NCBI GenBank assembly: GCA_964503145.1
Contig: CAZCYV010000013.1
Coordinates: 1 to 64,000 of the forward strand
Origin: RBG-16-57-11 sp964503145
GTDB lineage: Bacteria; Chloroflexota; Anaerolineae; Anaerolineales; UBA4823
Reading direction: 5' to 3'
Length of the DNA: 64,000 bases
The position numbers and the translations under genes are program-made. Every line of letters begins with the position of its first letter. Within the stretch, counting starts at the first letter, position 1. Below the pieces are notes generated by a model. The model was not told the origin of the DNA and made no database searches. It saw only the letters and a list, made by a program, of their open reading frames with translations. Positions 39,393-49,100 of this stretch are shown here, one piece after another.

Positions 39393-40364
39393 ATGGAAGT
39401 TTTCTTAAGCCTTCTCATCATCGCCCTGATCCTGGCTCTGGTGTTGGTGTTCCTATTCGAATTTCGGATCCGCCAGCCAGATGTCCTGGTCTTGTATGAA
39501 AAGAACGGACAGCTCTCGCTGCGCCGCGGTCTGATCTACCCCCGCCATTTCAGCCTGCCGCTCAAGCGTCTCACCTCCCCGATCCAGATCGGCGTCCAGG
39601 CGGCGGCGGCCGGCAACCTGGGGGTGAACGTCAAGCTCATCGGCTCCGTCGCCCCGGCCGTAGATCACCTGGACGCCCTGATTCGCGTCGGCGGCTGGAA
39701 CAGCGAGGCTGTCGCCCGCGCCGCCGACGAGACCAGCATCCTGCTCGAAGGGCTGGTCAAAGAGTACGCCGAACAGCGTGAGATCCACGAGCTTTCCTCC
39801 ACCGGCCTGCTGGAATTCCTGAACGCCCGCGCCGAGCAGATCAAGCAGAAATTCGGCGTCGAGCTGGTCTCGCTGGCCGTGCAATCCCTGGAGCCGACGG
39901 AGGCGGAGATCGCCGAGGCGCTGCGCCAGCAAGAGCAGGCGCGCCTGATGGAGCAAACCGAGCGCCTGAACAACCAGGCGCGGGTGGCAGCCGCCAAGGC
40001 GAAATTCCAGGCCGACGTGGAAATCGCCGAAATGGAGCACGCCCTGGAGCTGAAAAAGAACGAACTGAAGAAAGCCTTGCTCGAGCAGGAGGCCGCCCTG
40101 GCGCAGCAGCGCGTCGAGGACGAACTGAAGCGGGAGCGTCTGCGCCTGGAGTTCGAAAGAGAAGAGTTGGAAATCCTCAAGAACAACCCCGAGCTGTTGA
40201 TCCTGACGCCGCAGGCCGCCCGCCTGGCGGAAGCCAGCCAGGGCCTGAAGAACGCCCGCACGGTCATCTCCCTCACCCCGCAAGAGCTGGCGTCTGGCTC
40301 GGAGTTGCTCACCCTGTTCCAAAACCTGGTGCAAAAGGCTCTGGACTCCAAAAAGGGTGACTGA
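39393..40364 (+). CDS. SPFH/band-7 family membrane protein
   Basis: Protein of 323 residues. The N-terminal transmembrane helix (2-22, EVFLSLLIIALILALVLVFL) is followed by an SPFH-like domain (about 30-185) with the helix region AADETSILLEGLVKEYAEQR and FLNARAEQIKQKFGVELVSL. A long charged coiled coil runs from about 185 to 275 (EAEIAEALRQQEQARLMEQT onward), and a short C-terminal domain contains TPQAARLAEASQGLKNARTV. The layout is that of stomatin, prohibitin and flotillin-type scaffolds that oligomerise on membranes. The stop overlaps the next ATG (TGATG), so it is translationally coupled to the giant aminotransferase/PEPC-like protein, suggesting a physical partnership. I start at ATG 39393 (AAAGGGA upstream), not the earlier frame opening. 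Confidence 0.8.
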   Translation: MEVFLSLLIIALILALVLVFLFEFRIRQPDVLVLYEKNGQLSLRRGLIYPRHFSLPLKRLTSPIQIGVQAAAAGNLGVNVKLIGSVAPAVDHLDALIRVGGWNSEAVARAADETSILLEGLVKEYAEQREIHELSSTGLLEFLNARAEQIKQKFGVELVSLAVQSLEPTEAEIAEALRQQEQARLMEQTERLNNQARVAAAKAKFQADVEIAEMEHALELKKNELKKALLEQEAALAQQRVEDELKRERLRLEFEREELEILKNNPELLILTPQAARLAEASQGLKNARTVISLTPQELASGSELLTLFQNLVQKALDSKKGD

Positions 40365-43300
40365 TGCCCTCCCCCGATCCGCTGGCCTTCTTTCGCCTGA
40401 AGCAAATCCGGGTCGCCCGGGTTTCGGAGATTAGCGAAACCACCGCCGCCGCGCCGGTTCCCAACGAGGAGCGGGTCAATTTTCACATTGGGAATCCCCT
40501 GCAAGATGCCAGGCTCTCTTCGGCTTTCCTGCGCATCGCCCTGGGCCTGGATGTCAACCGCCAGGACTTGCACGACGCCGCGCCCGAAGCGCTGCTGGAG
40601 GCCCTGGGGTGGCAGGCGGCGGATCGGCCAAAGCTGGAGTTCCTGATTCGCGCCATCCAGAAGAGCACGCCCTATATGCCGCGCGGCGGCTATTCCCAGA
40701 AAGCCCCGCACGCCCTGGTGCGGGCCTTCTGCGCCTGGCTGGAAAAGCAGCAAGAGCCCCTGCAGTACGACCTGGGCGAGCAGTCCGGCAAGCGCGAGAT
40801 CATCCTGGCTTCGGGGGGCGTCCACGAAGCCTTGCGAGTGATCCTGCACGCCCTGTCCGACTACCTGCAGATCACCCCGGCGCACATCCTGGGCTACCGC
40901 TACGCGGTAGAACTGCCGGAAAACTCCTTCCCGAACCTGCGCCTCATCGGCCTGGCGCACGACGAGCGAAGCGCGCGCCAACAGGTGGAGCAGGCCGTAA
41001 GCGAGCGTCCCGAAGCGCCGACCTTCCTGATCCTCGGCGACCTGTTGGGCGAAGAGACGCGGCGCAGGCTGCGGCTGCTGAGCACGCGGGCGCCGCTGTT
41101 CTTCATCGAAGCCAACAACGCCCCCAACCATCTTTCGCTGGCCCGCGAAGCCAAGCTGGTGCAGCGGGTCATCCGCCTGTTGACGCCGGCGATCTTTGCG
41201 CCGCGCCTGGACGGGCTTTCCACAGTGTTCATCGCCGGCAACGCCGATTTCCTGAGCGTGATCGAGAACGTGCACTTCAAGCTGAAGGGCACTCCCTCCG
41301 CCTCTGAAGTGGAGTTCCTGAGCTTTCTGCTGGAGCAGGGCCTGGCCGAGGTTCAGTCGCCGGAGGCGGTCGCCATCGAAGACGACCGGCCCTGGCTGGA
41401 AGGCCTGGGGGAAGCGCGGCGCGCCGAAAGCGCCCTCTTCGAGCTGACCGCCCGCGTCGGCGAGCGCCTGGAGCAGGCGGCGGCCCGCGGCGCCCGGCTG
41501 GTGGAGCGCTCGCTGGCCTCGCTGGACGAGAAGGCCGCCCTGGCCTCCAGGATCGTCGAGCAGCGCTGGCAGGCCGACCTAGTGGACGAGTTTGCCGACC
41601 TGGACGGCCGCGAGCTGCTGGAGCAGATGATCGCGCGCGTCCACGAACCGGCCTGGCGTCAGGCGCTGGAGCGCAGTTTCCTGAGCGTTTTCACCAAACA
41701 CCAGCCCCAATACCGTCCGGAAGCCTGCCTGGTCGCCAGCGGCTCGTCGCGCACCGCTCTGGGCATCCTGGGCTTCCACTGCGGCATCACCGATGTGGTC
41801 ATCTCTGACCTGAGTTGGTCTTACGAGCAGTGCTTTCCGAACGTGCACGTCGTCCCATTGACCGAGGCGCTGGCCCTGGACGTGGATCGGGTCATCGCCA
41901 AAGTGGACCAGCTATGCCAGGACGACCCGCATTGGCCAGAGAGAGGCGCCGTGGCGATCAACAACCCTCACAACGCCACCGGCAGAATCTTCGCCGAAGA
42001 AGCGCTGCGCAAACTGATCGCTTACTGCCTGGAACGCGACATTTATGTGATCGACGACCTGGCCTACCAGAACGTCGCTCCGCTGGAAGCCTTGCCGGAG
42101 ATCAAGACCGCCCGTCAGATCGCCGCCGGGCTGGTGCGCTCCGGCGTCTTGAGCGAGGCGCAGGCCGAGCGGCTGATCACCGTCCACTCGATGTCCAAGA
42201 CCGACTGCCTGGCCGGAGCCAGGCTGGCCGTGGTGGAAATCCGTGAGGCTATCCTGCGCCAGCGCTTCGAGGCGATCAACGCCCGGATCAGCCCCAATCT
42301 GGCGGCGATCCTGATCGGCTATCTGTTCTACCGCGGCCCGGTGCAGGCCGTCCGCAGCTACTGGCGCTTGCGCAACGCCCTGTTCTACGAACGCACGCAG
42401 GCGCTGCTGACCGCCGCCGCAAATTTGCCGCCGGACCGCAACCCGTTCGTCCTGTCGATCATCCCGCCCGCCGGGAGCATGTACCCGCTGCTGCACATCA
42501 AGCATTTGCCTTCTGGTCTATCCCTGGACTGGCTGGCTTCATCGCTGGCGCGGCGCGGCATCGGCCTGCTGCCCCTGGCGACCTTCGCCCGCACCGAAGA
42601 GGGCTTCGACACCGGTCGCCGGACCTTCCGCCTGACCCTGGGTGGTTCGGATCAGGCCGAAGCGCTGCAAGCGAAGACCCGGCGCCTGCTGATCGACCTG
42701 AACCGCATGATCGCCGAGGAAGAGGCGCGCTACAACCGCAAGCAACTCGTCTTCCGCCTCCCGCCAGGCGCCGCTGGCGGCGCGGCTGAACACCTGGCGC
42801 GCTGGGAGTCCGTCGCCAAGCTGATCCGCAGGCAGTTCGAGGACCAGCGGGCGCTGGCACAACTGGCCGCCCTGCCGCCGCTGGATAGCAAAGCTCTGCA
42901 GCAAGAATTTCTAAAGAATTACTTGCCTGAACGCCTGGAGGTCTTTCGCGCCCGTTACCTGGATCGCGCGTTTATCCGTGAGGAGCTGATGCGCCGGGCG
43001 CTGCGCGATGGCGACGAGTGGCTGAGGGGGCGGCTGGAACGGGAGTTTATGAAGGACTCCCTGCCGCGCCGCCAGGAAGCGTTCCGCTACCGCACCCACG
43101 ACCGCACTGTCCATCCGACGCAGATGTACTCACTGCAGGCCGAAATGGCCTTCGACGCCGTTCTTTCTTATCTGCTCGCTCGCCAGCCAGTCACCGCGGC
43201 GCAGATCGAAAGCGTCGGGCGAGAAATCCTGGGCGAATTTCTAGGGCGCAATGTGAGCATCAACTCGCAGCAAGAGGCCGACGAAATCCTGTTGGATTTC

Positions 43301-45976
43301 GAGGCGCTGACGGCTGGCGAGGACTATGCCGGCCTGTTCAGCGAGGCAACCCTGACGCCTTTCCTGTCCTTTTGGAGCGATTGGGACGGCAGCAACCGGC
43401 CTTCCGGCCAGGGCCACTACCTGATCGCCTCGGTGGTGATGGAAAACGTGCGCCGCATGGCGCACATCCTCAATCTGCTCTTGCTGGCCGACCCGCAGAT
43501 CGAGATCGACCCGCAGCTATCCGACGAGCTTAAGTCGCTGCCTCAACAGAGCCGGCGCTTCACTCAACTGTTGAACGACATCACCCAATTGACGCATCAG
43601 CTAGAACAACGCTACCGCAGCATCCTGCCGTATTCGGTCGAGGCCACCCCCTTGCAGCGGTTCTTCACCCGGCTTCACCTGCGCCGTGATCCGGCGCGGG
43701 TGCTATGGCAGCACAACGACCGTGATGAACAAAAGATGCTCGAACTCCGCAGACAGCGCCGGGCAATGCTGGAGACCTACTTCGCGCTCAATAAGCGGCT
43801 GCGCAAGCAGTTATACGCGCTGATCCCGGCAATCCTGGTCAACCGCAACGCTGAGGCATTGCTGAGCGAGGTTGTCGGCTATCACGATCTCTTGCAGCGC
43901 ATCGTGATCACCCCGCGCATTCACGAGGGGATGATCACCGCCCGCGACCCCTTCGCCATCGACACCACGGTCTATAACCTGCAAGAGATCAACGCCATCG
44001 CCGGCAAGTACGGCAACCCAGGCATGACCCTGGGGCTGCAAATCAGCCTGTCCAAACAGCCCGAGGCGTTGATTTCGCTCGACCGCAAGATGTCCACCCA
44101 GGCCGAGCGGGTGCGCCGGGAGCATCCAGACGCCCAACTGCCCTCGATCTGGCTGATCCCCCTGTTCGAAGATATCGACGCCGTGGAGGGCATCCCGGCG
44201 TATCTGGAGCGCATCTGGGATTACGCCACCCAAAGTCGGCACACCGATCAATCGCCAGGGAGCCGCTTTGCGGAGGTGCTGACGGAAATCTTCATCGCCG
44301 GATCCGATCTGAGTCAGCAAATCGGCCAGGCGCACAGCGCCTTCGAATACCTCAAGGCCAAGTACCATATTCAGACATGGCTGGCAGAACACGGCGTGGC
44401 GGAGGCGGTGCGCCTCAAACTGGGCAGCGGCGAGCCGATGCAGCGCCAGGGAGGATATTATTCACGGGTGGCCGGTCAGCCCGCCTTCCCGCGCTTCAAG
44501 GCTCACCGCCGTCGCTTATCCGCCCACCTGCCCCAGGCGGCGCTGAAGAGCACTGCCTACGCCGTCACCCCGCTGCAGGGGGTCTTCCTGGGAGGCGATT
44601 TGCGCACCTTCCAGAGCAACCTTTCCGAAGAACTGCGCTACCTGCCGGTGGACGAGCTGGTCAACTTGCTGTACCACGTGCGCGAGGCGCAGCGGATGCA
44701 CCGCAACAACCTGGTGCGCGCCGCCGAAACGATCACCGAGAGCCGCCTGGGCGCGCAAAGTCGCAGCATCCAGGAGCTGGAACGCATGACCATCGGGGTG
44801 AATGACGCCATCTACGCCGGCTTCCTGCAAGAGCTGACCGAGCATTTTCGCCACATCCTCTATGGTCGCCCCGAGGATGTGACCGGCATCCATATCGTTG
44901 CTTATTTCATCGCCCGCTCGCTGCCCCAGTTGCGTGATCGCCCGACCTCCCGCCGCGCCGCCGTGGCCGGGGCCGACCGCGGGCAGCAGATCCTAGCCAA
45001 CATTGCTGGCATCATCCCGCTATCCAAGCAAGGCAGCCTGCTGCGCGCCATCGCCCACAACCAGGCGCAAACCTTTGTGTTGGGCGTCAATCAACTCACT
45101 ACAGGATTGTTCCGCGCCCTGGAGTATTACGCCCAGAAGGCCTGCTCTGAGGCCGAACGCGAGAACCTGATCGCCGAGCGCATCTTGCCGCACTTGCCGG
45201 TGTACGAAATCTTGTACACGCTGCGCGTCTATCACGACTGGAGAGGCGATTTCGTCAGGCGCATCGAACCGGCGTTTCCCGCCGGCAACTCGGCTTTCGT
45301 GGCCCTGCGCGAAGACAACGACGCCATGCAGAGGTTTCTGCCTTTGTTCCAACAAGAACTGGTGCGGCGTCATGGCCTGAACGTCGGCGACTTCCTCTCC
45401 AATGGGACTTTCATTCCCGAATTGCTCCCCACCCTGCGCCCAGACCTGGCGGTGCTGCTGCAAAAAGACCTGTTCAACACCGACCCAGAGCTGCTGTTAC
45501 AGCACGCTGAGGGCGCGGCGGAGCAAGACTGGCGACAGCAAGTCAGCCAGTTGCTGCAAATGCCGGAACAGGTGCGGTATTGGCGCTCGATCATCTGGGA
45601 AGTGATGGGCGAATCAATCTACCAGCGCGTGCAGAGCTTCACCGAGCTGGCCACAGCCCTGTATGCTTTCTCCGGCGCGCGCGCCTTTGGCGCAGCGCCG
45701 GCGCCGGGGCGGGGGACGAAACTAACGCCGGCGCTGGCCGGTTTCATCCGCAGCGCGCGCCTGGACGATGAAATGCGCCAGTTCCTGGTGGGCGCGGTCG
45801 AATACCTGAACGCCTTCACCCAAGGCAGCATCGAGATTCCGGTGAGCATCATCCGGGCGCTCAACGACGTGGAACGCCTGGCGCTGATCGAGGAAAGCGC
45901 CCTGCCGCCCGCCAGGCAAGAGGTGCTGCGCTGCGCCATGTTGCAAATCGCTCGCCTGACAGGAAATAACGGCTAG
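40364..45976 (+). CDS. Giant fusion: degenerate aminotransferase, PLP aminotransferase, PEP-carboxylase-like domain
   Basis: Protein of 1870 residues. Module 1 (about 30-330) has fold-type I aminotransferase start motifs (FHIGNPLQDA, YMPRGGYSQKAPHALVRAF, ILASGGVHEAL) but no PLP-lysine motif, so it is probably inactive. Module 2 (about 430-790) is a credible aminotransferase: NNPHNATGRIF, YVIDDLAYQN and SMSKTDCLAGARLAV with PLP-Lys at 612. Module 3 (about 830-1870) resembles PEP carboxylase: TVHPTQ with His917 parallels the catalytic AHPTE; IPLFEDID parallels the PLFETI block; RLKLGSGEPMQRQGG parallels FHGRGGTVGRGGG with the His and Arg lost; and DRPTSRR then LLRAIAHNQAQTF parallel the SRPARR and RAIPW blocks. 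The third module looks like a PEPC-fold pseudoenzyme. The gene overlaps the SPFH gene by 1 bp. The PEPC match is from motif order only. Confidence 0.75.
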   Translation: MPSPDPLAFFRLKQIRVARVSEISETTAAAPVPNEERVNFHIGNPLQDARLSSAFLRIALGLDVNRQDLHDAAPEALLEALGWQAADRPKLEFLIRAIQKSTPYMPRGGYSQKAPHALVRAFCAWLEKQQEPLQYDLGEQSGKREIILASGGVHEALRVILHALSDYLQITPAHILGYRYAVELPENSFPNLRLIGLAHDERSARQQVEQAVSERPEAPTFLILGDLLGEETRRRLRLLSTRAPLFFIEANNAPNHLSLAREAKLVQRVIRLLTPAIFAPRLDGLSTVFIAGNADFLSVIENVHFKLKGTPSASEVEFLSFLLEQGLAEVQSPEAVAIEDDRPWLEGLGEARRAESALFELTARVGERLEQAAARGARLVERSLASLDEKAALASRIVEQRWQADLVDEFADLDGRELLEQMIARVHEPAWRQALERSFLSVFTKHQPQYRPEACLVASGSSRTALGILGFHCGITDVVISDLSWSYEQCFPNVHVVPLTEALALDVDRVIAKVDQLCQDDPHWPERGAVAINNPHNATGRIFAEEALRKLIAYCLERDIYVIDDLAYQNVAPLEALPEIKTARQIAAGLVRSGVLSEAQAERLITVHSMSKTDCLAGARLAVVEIREAILRQRFEAINARISPNLAAILIGYLFYRGPVQAVRSYWRLRNALFYERTQALLTAAANLPPDRNPFVLSIIPPAGSMYPLLHIKHLPSGLSLDWLASSLARRGIGLLPLATFARTEEGFDTGRRTFRLTLGGSDQAEALQAKTRRLLIDLNRMIAEEEARYNRKQLVFRLPPGAAGGAAEHLARWESVAKLIRRQFEDQRALAQLAALPPLDSKALQQEFLKNYLPERLEVFRARYLDRAFIREELMRRALRDGDEWLRGRLEREFMKDSLPRRQEAFRYRTHDRTVHPTQMYSLQAEMAFDAVLSYLLARQPVTAAQIESVGREILGEFLGRNVSINSQQEADEILLDFEALTAGEDYAGLFSEATLTPFLSFWSDWDGSNRPSGQGHYLIASVVMENVRRMAHILNLLLLADPQIEIDPQLSDELKSLPQQSRRFTQLLNDITQLTHQLEQRYRSILPYSVEATPLQRFFTRLHLRRDPARVLWQHNDRDEQKMLELRRQRRAMLETYFALNKRLRKQLYALIPAILVNRNAEALLSEVVGYHDLLQRIVITPRIHEGMITARDPFAIDTTVYNLQEINAIAGKYGNPGMTLGLQISLSKQPEALISLDRKMSTQAERVRREHPDAQLPSIWLIPLFEDIDAVEGIPAYLERIWDYATQSRHTDQSPGSRFAEVLTEIFIAGSDLSQQIGQAHSAFEYLKAKYHIQTWLAEHGVAEAVRLKLGSGEPMQRQGGYYSRVAGQPAFPRFKAHRRRLSAHLPQAALKSTAYAVTPLQGVFLGGDLRTFQSNLSEELRYLPVDELVNLLYHVREAQRMHRNNLVRAAETITESRLGAQSRSIQELERMTIGVNDAIYAGFLQELTEHFRHILYGRPEDVTGIHIVAYFIARSLPQLRDRPTSRRAAVAGADRGQQILANIAGIIPLSKQGSLLRAIAHNQAQTFVLGVNQLTTGLFRALEYYAQKACSEAERENLIAERILPHLPVYEILYTLRVYHDWRGDFVRRIEPAFPAGNSAFVALREDNDAMQRFLPLFQQELVRRHGLNVGDFLSNGTFIPELLPTLRPDLAVLLQKDLFNTDPELLLQHAEGAAEQDWRQQVSQLLQMPEQVRYWRSIIWEVMGESIYQRVQSFTELATALYAFSGARAFGAAPAPGRGTKLTPALAGFIRSARLDDEMRQFLVGAVEYLNAFTQGSIEIPVSIIRALNDVERLALIEESALPPARQEVLRCAMLQIARLTGNNG

Positions 45977-46048
45977 TGACCCCTTACCCGGCCCACCTAT
46001 CGCTCCGCGCTGGCGCAGCACGATGCTAACCGTGCGCTAAACCAACTA

Positions 46049-46057
46049 TGCTATAAT
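46049..46057 (+). promoter_or_regulatory. Extended -10 promoter of secA
   Basis: TGCTATAAT is an extended -10 with a perfect TATAAT at 46052-46057. The -35 region is poor. The expected start near 46064 leaves a leader of about 38 nt. Confidence 0.65.
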
Positions 46058-46101
46058 CCCGAATTACCGGTTAAATCTCATCTTGTGGACGCCAACCCTA
46101 T

Positions 46102-49100
46102 ATGCTAAAAAAGTTAATTCGAGTCATCGGGGGAGACCCCAACAAGCGCGAAATCGAGCGGCTAGCCGAAATCGCCGAACAGATCAACGCCCTGGAGCCA
46201 GAATTCGAGAAGCTGAGCGACGAGGCGTTGCGCGCCAAGACCGACGAGTTCCGCCGCCGCCTAGCAGACGCCCTGCACGGCATCGAGGACGAACAGGAGC
46301 GGCGCCAGGCCGAGCAGGTTGCCCTGAACGAATTGTTGCCCGAGGCCTTCGCCGCAGTGCGCGAGGCCTCCAAGCGCACCATCGGCCTGCGCCATTTCGA
46401 CGTGCAACTGATCGGCGGCATAGTGCTGCATTCCGGCAAGATCGCCGAGATGCGCACCGGCGAAGGCAAGACGCTGGTCGCTACCCTGCCGCTCTATCTC
46501 AACGCCCTGACTGGCCGCGGCGTGCACCTGATCACCGTCAACGACTACCTGGCGCGCCGCGACGCCCGTTGGATGGCGCCGATCTACAACATGCTCGGCT
46601 TGAGCGTAGGCGTGCTGCAGATCGCCGCCCGCACCGAGAACGGCAAGAAGGCCTTTATCGTCGATCTGGAGAAAGAATCGCCCCACGAAGATCAGCATCA
46701 GTTGCGCATGGTGCCGCGCCAGGAAGCCTACCTGGCCGACATCGTCTATGGCATGAACTCCGAGTTCGGCTTCGACTATCTGCGTGACAACATGACCATG
46801 CGCTGGGATGAGCGCGTGCAGCGCGGCCACTATTACGCCATCGTGGACGAGGTGGACAATGTGCTGATCGACGAGGCCCGCACCCCGCTGATCATTTCCG
46901 GCCCGGCGCAGGACGAGGCCGAGTGGTACATCCGCATGGCGCAAGTGGTCAAGGCGCTGCGCCCCGAAGATTACGAGATCAACGAGAAGGACCGCACCGT
47001 CACCCTCACCGAGCTGGGCGAAGGCCATGTCGAAGAGTTGCTGGAGATGCCGCTGCGCGACCCCGACCGCCCCGAAGATGTGACCCCCGAGCAGGCGCGC
47101 CTGCTGGGCTACCTGGAGCAGGCCCTGCGCGCCCAATATCTTTACAAGCGCAACAAGGACTACTTGGTGCAGGCGGGCAAGGTGATCATCGTGGACGAAT
47201 TCACCGGGCGCATGATGCCCGGACGGCGCTGGTCCGATGGCCTGCACCAGGCGGTGGAGGCTAAAGAGGGCGTCAAGGTGCAGAGCGAATCGGTCACCTA
47301 CGCCACCATCACCATCCAGAACTATTTCCGCATGTACCAGAAGCTGGCTGGCATGAGCGGCACGGCAATCACCGAAGCCGAGGAATTCGACAAGATCTAC
47401 AAGCTGGGGGTGGTTGCCATTCCCACCAACCTGGAATATCAGGCCTCCCGCCCCGACTCCGATTTGATCGAGGTCGAGGACCGCGACGAGCAGGGCTACA
47501 AATACAGTTACTACGCCCGCAAGGGCGACCCGCTCAAAACGCCGATCTTCTGGCGGCGCAAGGACTACCCCGACGTGATCTACCGCACCCAAGAGATCAA
47601 GCTGCGCATGATCTGTCAAGAAATCCTGCGCTATCACGTGCTGGGGCGGCCTATGCTGGTGGGCACCACCTCGGTGGAGCTTTCCGAGCGCCTGTCCTCG
47701 CGCCTGCGCGCCGAGCCGCTGCGCCGCTTGGCGCAGACCCTGCTGATCCGCGACGCCTACATCCAAGCCAAAGGCATCCAGGAGGACGGCCGCCAGATCC
47801 CCGAGTTGCAGTTTCTCTACGCCAGCCCGCTGCCCGACCTGGACATCGGCGCGCTGCGCAAGATGGCGCGCGAGCTCGACTTGCCCTTCAACCCGGAGGA
47901 CCCGGCCAACCTGGCGCGCCTGTTAAGCCTGCTCGACCTGCCTGCCACCCACCTCAACCGCCTGGCCGCCGACCTGGCCGCGGGCATCCCCCATCAGGTG
48001 CTCAACGCCCGCAAGCACACCGAGGAGAGCCAGATCATCGCCGGCGCCGGCGCCTTCGGCGCAGTGACCATCGCCACCAACATGGCCGGCCGCGGCGTGG
48101 ACATCAAGCTAGGCGGCGAACTGGCCGAAGAGGTCATCGCCGCGGTCAACCGTGTGCTCCACCGCGCCGGCTACCGCGATCCCTACGACATGACCCACTT
48201 GGAGCGGAAAAAGGCCCTGCTGGAGATGGACCGCTCCGCCTACGGCATCTATGAATCGGAGATCGACTACTTCCTGAAATACATGGAAGAGATGGAGTTG
48301 GTGCGAGCGCTGGGCGGCCTGCACGTGATCGGCTCCGAGCGCCACGAGGCCCGGCGCATCGATAACCAGTTGCGCGGCCGCGCCGCCCGCCAGGGCGACC
48401 CGGGTTCGTCGCGCTTCTACCTCTCGATGGAAGACGACCTGATGCGCCTGTTCGGCGGTCAGCAGGCCGACGGGCTGATGCAGCGCCTGAAGGTGGACGA
48501 GGCCCTGCCGCTGGAGGTCGGCTTGGTGGGGCGGCTCATCGAGCAATCCCAGACCCGCGTCGAAGGCGCCAACTTCGACGTGCGCAAGCACCTGCTGGAG
48601 TACGACGACGTGCTCAACACGCAGCGCGCCCGCATCTACGGCGAGCGCGACCGCATCTTCCATAAGGAAGACCTGACCGAAGATGTGACTGCCATGCTGC
48701 GCACCGAACTGGCGCGCCGCGTGCCGGAAGCGCTCAAAGACGAAGGCGGCCCCTGGAAGCTGATCGCCTGGTTGGATCAGGTGCAACCGCCGCTTCAGTT
48801 CGGCGCTTTCATTTTCCCGTCCTTTAGCCAGCGCCTGCTGCTGGATCATATTTGGGCTCGCCTGTCAGATAATCCCTCTGTTCAAACCCTGCGCCAGGCG
48901 TTTCTGGAAGTGGTGGACGAATCGCTGGACGCCGAGCAAAGCCACCATCTGCAGGCCATCGCCGAGATGATCGACCAGAACCAACAGCGTTTGGAAGCGC
49001 AGATCGAAGAGCGCCTGGAGGCAGTGGACGCCTTCTTCGACGGGCTATCGGTGGATGACGAAGCCGCCGCCCGTCGGCCGGCCGACCTGTTGAACGAGCT

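Noticed and set aside
39665..41275. 536-residue minus-strand frame
   Set aside because: It is antisense to the SPFH and aminotransferase genes and ends in Ser/Arg-rich low-complexity sequence.
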